A stretch of DNA of 9,028 bases, taken from the NCBI GenBank assembly GCA_945952175.1, contig CAMFHW010000138.1, positions 1 to 9,028 on the forward strand, in the 5' to 3' direction. The notes beneath the pieces were generated by a model. That model saw nothing but the letters and a program-made list of their open reading frames with translations, did not search any database and was not told the origin of the DNA. This document shows positions 6,752-9,028 of this stretch, in pieces. Origin of the DNA: an uncultured Phenylobacterium sp. GTDB taxonomy: Bacteria; Pseudomonadota; Alphaproteobacteria; Caulobacterales; Caulobacteraceae. Position 1 is the stretch's first letter. Each line of letters starts with the position of its first letter. The translations under genes were made by a program, and so were the position numbers.

Positions 6752-9028
6752 TCAGTTCCCCCCGTGCGCCGCCAGCCAGGCGGTGACTTCGGGCAGGCGC
6801 TTTTCCTTCACCTCAGCTGCATAGCGGATACGCGCCACGGCGACGCGGACTTCGCCCTGGGCGTCGGCCGGAATGGCCTTTGCCGCATAGGCCAGGAGGT
6901 CGCCGGCGCGGCGGGCGTCGTGGGACGAACTGGCGATGCGCGGGACGTAGGTCGAGCGGGTGAGCGAGTCGAAGGACTTCGAAATCTCGGCCATGTGCGC
7001 CAGGGTGAAGGTCCAGGCGAGGTCCGGGTGGGCGTAGGACACCGCCTGGATCAGGCGCGGGCCCTGGGCGGTCGGCGCTTCGTCGCTGATGGCGAGGTCG
7101 AGCACCTTCTGGGCCAGGGCCGGGTCCTGCACATAGGCGAGGTGGCCATAGGACTGGGCCTTGGCCAGCGGGTCTGTGGTGGCGCGGGCCAGCGCGTGCA
7201 GGGTCTCGAAGGTCTGGGCGTCGGCGCCGCGCGCCAAGGCCAGCAGGACCCAGGCGCGGGTCTCGGCCGGGAGCTTGCCCGGATCGCCGCCGACGGCCGC
7301 GAATTGGCGCCTGGCTTCGGCCAGGACGCCGGGGTCGGCCATCTGGCTCAGCGCCGAGAGCAGGCCTTCCCGCTCGACGGCGACATTGTCGGCCTCGCCC
7401 GGGTGGGCGGTGAAGCCGATGCGGGCCAGGCGCGGCGCGAGCCGGTGGGAGGCCCAGGCGCGCCAGGCCGTGCGGTCGGGACCCGCGTCGAAATAGCTGT
7501 CGATGCCCGCGAGGCTTTCGGCGGCGTCCTTCCAGACCAGGGGATCGGCGTCGACCGGCAGGGCGGCCACGAGGTCTAGATGGTTGGCGATGGGGGCGTA
7601 GCCGGCGAAGCCAAGGGCGCGGCTGTCGTCGAGCAGGCCGATCTGGTCGGCGGCCTTGAGCCCGCCGAAGCGGGCCGCGAGCGGGGCGAAGGCGGCGGGC
7701 TTGTAGAGCGTGCGGTAGTAGCCGGTCTGGCCGGCGTTCACGATGGCCGAGGCGGTCAGGCCGGGCAGGGGCTGGGGCGCCGGGCCGGAAACCAGGGCCG
7801 TGGATCCGATCGGCGCCTTCCAGGTCTGGGCCGCGCGGGCGGCCTCGTCGGTTCCGAATCGGCCCTGGCTGGCCGTGAGGCCGGACGCCGCCACATCGAC
7901 CGTGATCAGCGGCACGCCGGGCTGCAGGGTGAAATCGTGGGCGACGGCGGAGACCGGCTTGCCGGCGGCCTTGTCGATCGCCGCCCACAGGTCGTCGCTG
8001 ACCGTATTCCCGTAGGCGTGGCGGCCCATGTAGGCGCGCACGCCGGCGCGCCACGCGTCCTGGCCGGCATAGCCTTCCAGCATGCGGATCACGGCCTCGC
8101 CCTTCTCGTAGGTGATGGCGTCGAAGGCCTGCTCGGCCTGGGCGACGGTCTCGACCTTCTGGACCACCGGATGGGTGGAGCTCTTGGCGTCGAGCTGCAT
8201 CGCGTGGTCCTTGTCCCCCTGGGCGGCGACAAGTGCGGTCCATTCCGGATGGAAGTGGTCGGTGGCCTTGGTGGCCATCCAGTTGGCGAAGCCCTCGTTG
8301 AGCCACAGGTCGTCCCACCAGACCCTGGTGACGAGGTCGCCGCACCATTGGTGCGCCATCTCGTGGGCGACCACGTTGAACACCGTGCGCCGGTCCGAGG
8401 CGGTGGAGATCTTCGGATCCACCATGATGTAGGTCTGGGTGTAGAGGATGGCGCCCCAGTTCTCCATGGCGCCGGCCGCCTCGCCGGGCGCGCCGATCAG
8501 GTCGAGTTTGGGTAGCGGGTATTTCACGCCGAAATAGTCGTTGTAGTAGGCGAGGATCTTCACCGCCGCGTCGAGGGCGTAGCGGCCGTTCCCGGCGTCG
8601 CCCTTGCGCACGATCACCCCGATGTCGGTGTCGCCGGACTTGGCGTGGATCCGCTCCAGGTCGCCGAGGCCGAAGAACAACAGGTAGGAGCTCATCTTCG
8701 GGGTCGGGGCGAAGGCCACCTTCTTCAGGCCGCCGGGCAGAGGCGTCGAGGTGGTCTGGGGCATGTTCGAGACCGCCATCTGGCCGGCGGGCACGACGGC
8801 CGAGACCTTGAAGACCGCTTTCTTGGCCGGTTCGTCGAAGAGCGGCAGGAAACGGCGGGCGTCGGCCGGCTCGAACTGGGTGACCAGCATCCGCCCGCCC
8901 GCATAGTCGACGTGGAACAGGCCGGTCGGGCCGTCGTGCACCTTGCCCGAATAGGCGATGTCGAGGACGTGGCGGCCGCGCGCCAGCGGCTTTCCCACGA
9001 CGAGGGTCGCGGTCTGGGCCCTGTCTCT
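6752..9028 (-). CDS. M1-family zinc aminopeptidase (5' end missing)
   Basis: Removes N-terminal amino acids from peptides using one zinc ion. The frame stays open to the right edge, and 758 residues are visible. A GTG at 8998 is not a credible start, because coding-like sequence (AQTATLVVGKPL) continues through it. The N-terminal beta domain shows FEPADARRFLPLFDEP. The catalytic domain has the substrate-N-terminus motif GAMENWG (GAMEN at 8459-8473) and zinc ligands HEMAH (8351-8365), with the third ligand Glu in NEGFA (8294-8296), exactly 18 residues after the second His. The transition-state Tyr is in AITYEKG (8108-8110). After about residue 380 of the visible part comes a long helical region, as in ERAP1-type C-terminal domains. 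All catalytic residues are intact. A signal peptide, usual in this subgroup, would lie outside the window. The gene converges on the ppdK operon. A specific name such as pepN is not justified. Confidence 0.95.
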   Translation of the reverse strand, partial: RDRAQTATLVVGKPLARGRHVLDIAYSGKVHDGPTGLFHVDYAGGRMLVTQFEPADARRFLPLFDEPAKKAVFKVSAVVPAGQMAVSNMPQTTSTPLPGGLKKVAFAPTPKMSSYLLFFGLGDLERIHAKSGDTDIGVIVRKGDAGNGRYALDAAVKILAYYNDYFGVKYPLPKLDLIGAPGEAAGAMENWGAILYTQTYIMVDPKISTASDRRTVFNVVAHEMAHQWCGDLVTRVWWDDLWLNEGFANWMATKATDHFHPEWTALVAAQGDKDHAMQLDAKSSTHPVVQKVETVAQAEQAFDAITYEKGEAVIRMLEGYAGQDAWRAGVRAYMGRHAYGNTVSDDLWAAIDKAAGKPVSAVAHDFTLQPGVPLITVDVAASGLTASQGRFGTDEAARAAQTWKAPIGSTALVSGPAPQPLPGLTASAIVNAGQTGYYRTLYKPAAFAPLAARFGGLKAADQIGLLDDSRALGFAGYAPIANHLDLVAALPVDADPLVWKDAAESLAGIDSYFDAGPDRTAWRAWASHRLAPRLARIGFTAHPGEADNVAVEREGLLSALSQMADPGVLAEARRQFAAVGGDPGKLPAETRAWVLLALARGADAQTFETLHALARATTDPLAKAQSYGHLAYVQDPALAQKVLDLAISDEAPTAQGPRLIQAVSYAHPDLAWTFTLAHMAEISKSFDSLTRSTYVPRIASSSHDARRAGDLLAYAAKAIPADAQGEVRVAVARIRYAAEVKEKRLPEVTAWLAAHGGN

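Noticed and set aside
6677..7579. Plus-strand open frames opposite the aminopeptidase (also 7580-8515)
   Set aside because: They lie opposite a well-supported M1 peptidase frame, one begins inside the REP-like element, and their products are Gly/Arg/Val-rich shadow sequence.
6752..8998. The aminopeptidase as complete, starting at GTG 8998
   Set aside because: M1 enzymes have roughly 100 or more residues before this point, and the frame continues with protein-like sequence to the edge.

Overview
The window reads as a high-GC alphaproteobacterial chromosome, most likely Caulobacteraceae (Caulobacter/Phenylobacterium type). The evidence is the strong G/C bias at third codon positions in every gene, the heterotetrameric glycyl-tRNA synthetase (separate glyQ and glyS), a glyS-ppdK junction of the kind I recall from alphaproteobacteria, and a short Ala/Pro/Thr-rich secreted protein of a style common in that group. 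Genus is an inference. Nothing in base composition or gene content suggests horizontal transfer.

Layout, left to right. (1) 1-340, plus strand: the 3' part of a small exported low-complexity protein, cut by the window edge. (2) 341-422: a short intergenic gap holding a strong intrinsic-terminator-like hairpin with a seven-T run, only 21 nt before glyQ. (3) 423-6599, plus strand: a tightly packed set of four genes, glyQ, glyS, ppdK and an 88-residue unknown. Gaps are 3 nt (glyQ/glyS), 13 nt (glyS/ppdK) and a 4-nt ATGA overlap (ppdK/orf88), so they very probably form one operon. (4) 6600-6751: a gene-free stretch between converging genes, filled by two opposed copies of a REP-like double-hairpin element. 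(5) 6752-9028, minus strand: an M1-family zinc aminopeptidase whose N-terminus lies beyond the right edge.

How the genes may work together. GlyQ and GlyS assemble into glycyl-tRNA synthetase, which releases AMP and PPi. Pyruvate phosphate dikinase in its ATP-forming direction uses exactly AMP and PPi, with PEP, so the operon places a producer and a consumer of the same by-products side by side. That link is inference. The aminopeptidase is a separate, converging transcription unit that supplies amino acids from peptides.

The least ordinary items are the 88-residue protein, built of ten uninterrupted five-residue repeats, and the paired REP-like element. The remaining genes are housekeeping genes. 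I see no CRISPR array, insertion sequence, tRNA, rRNA or defence system.
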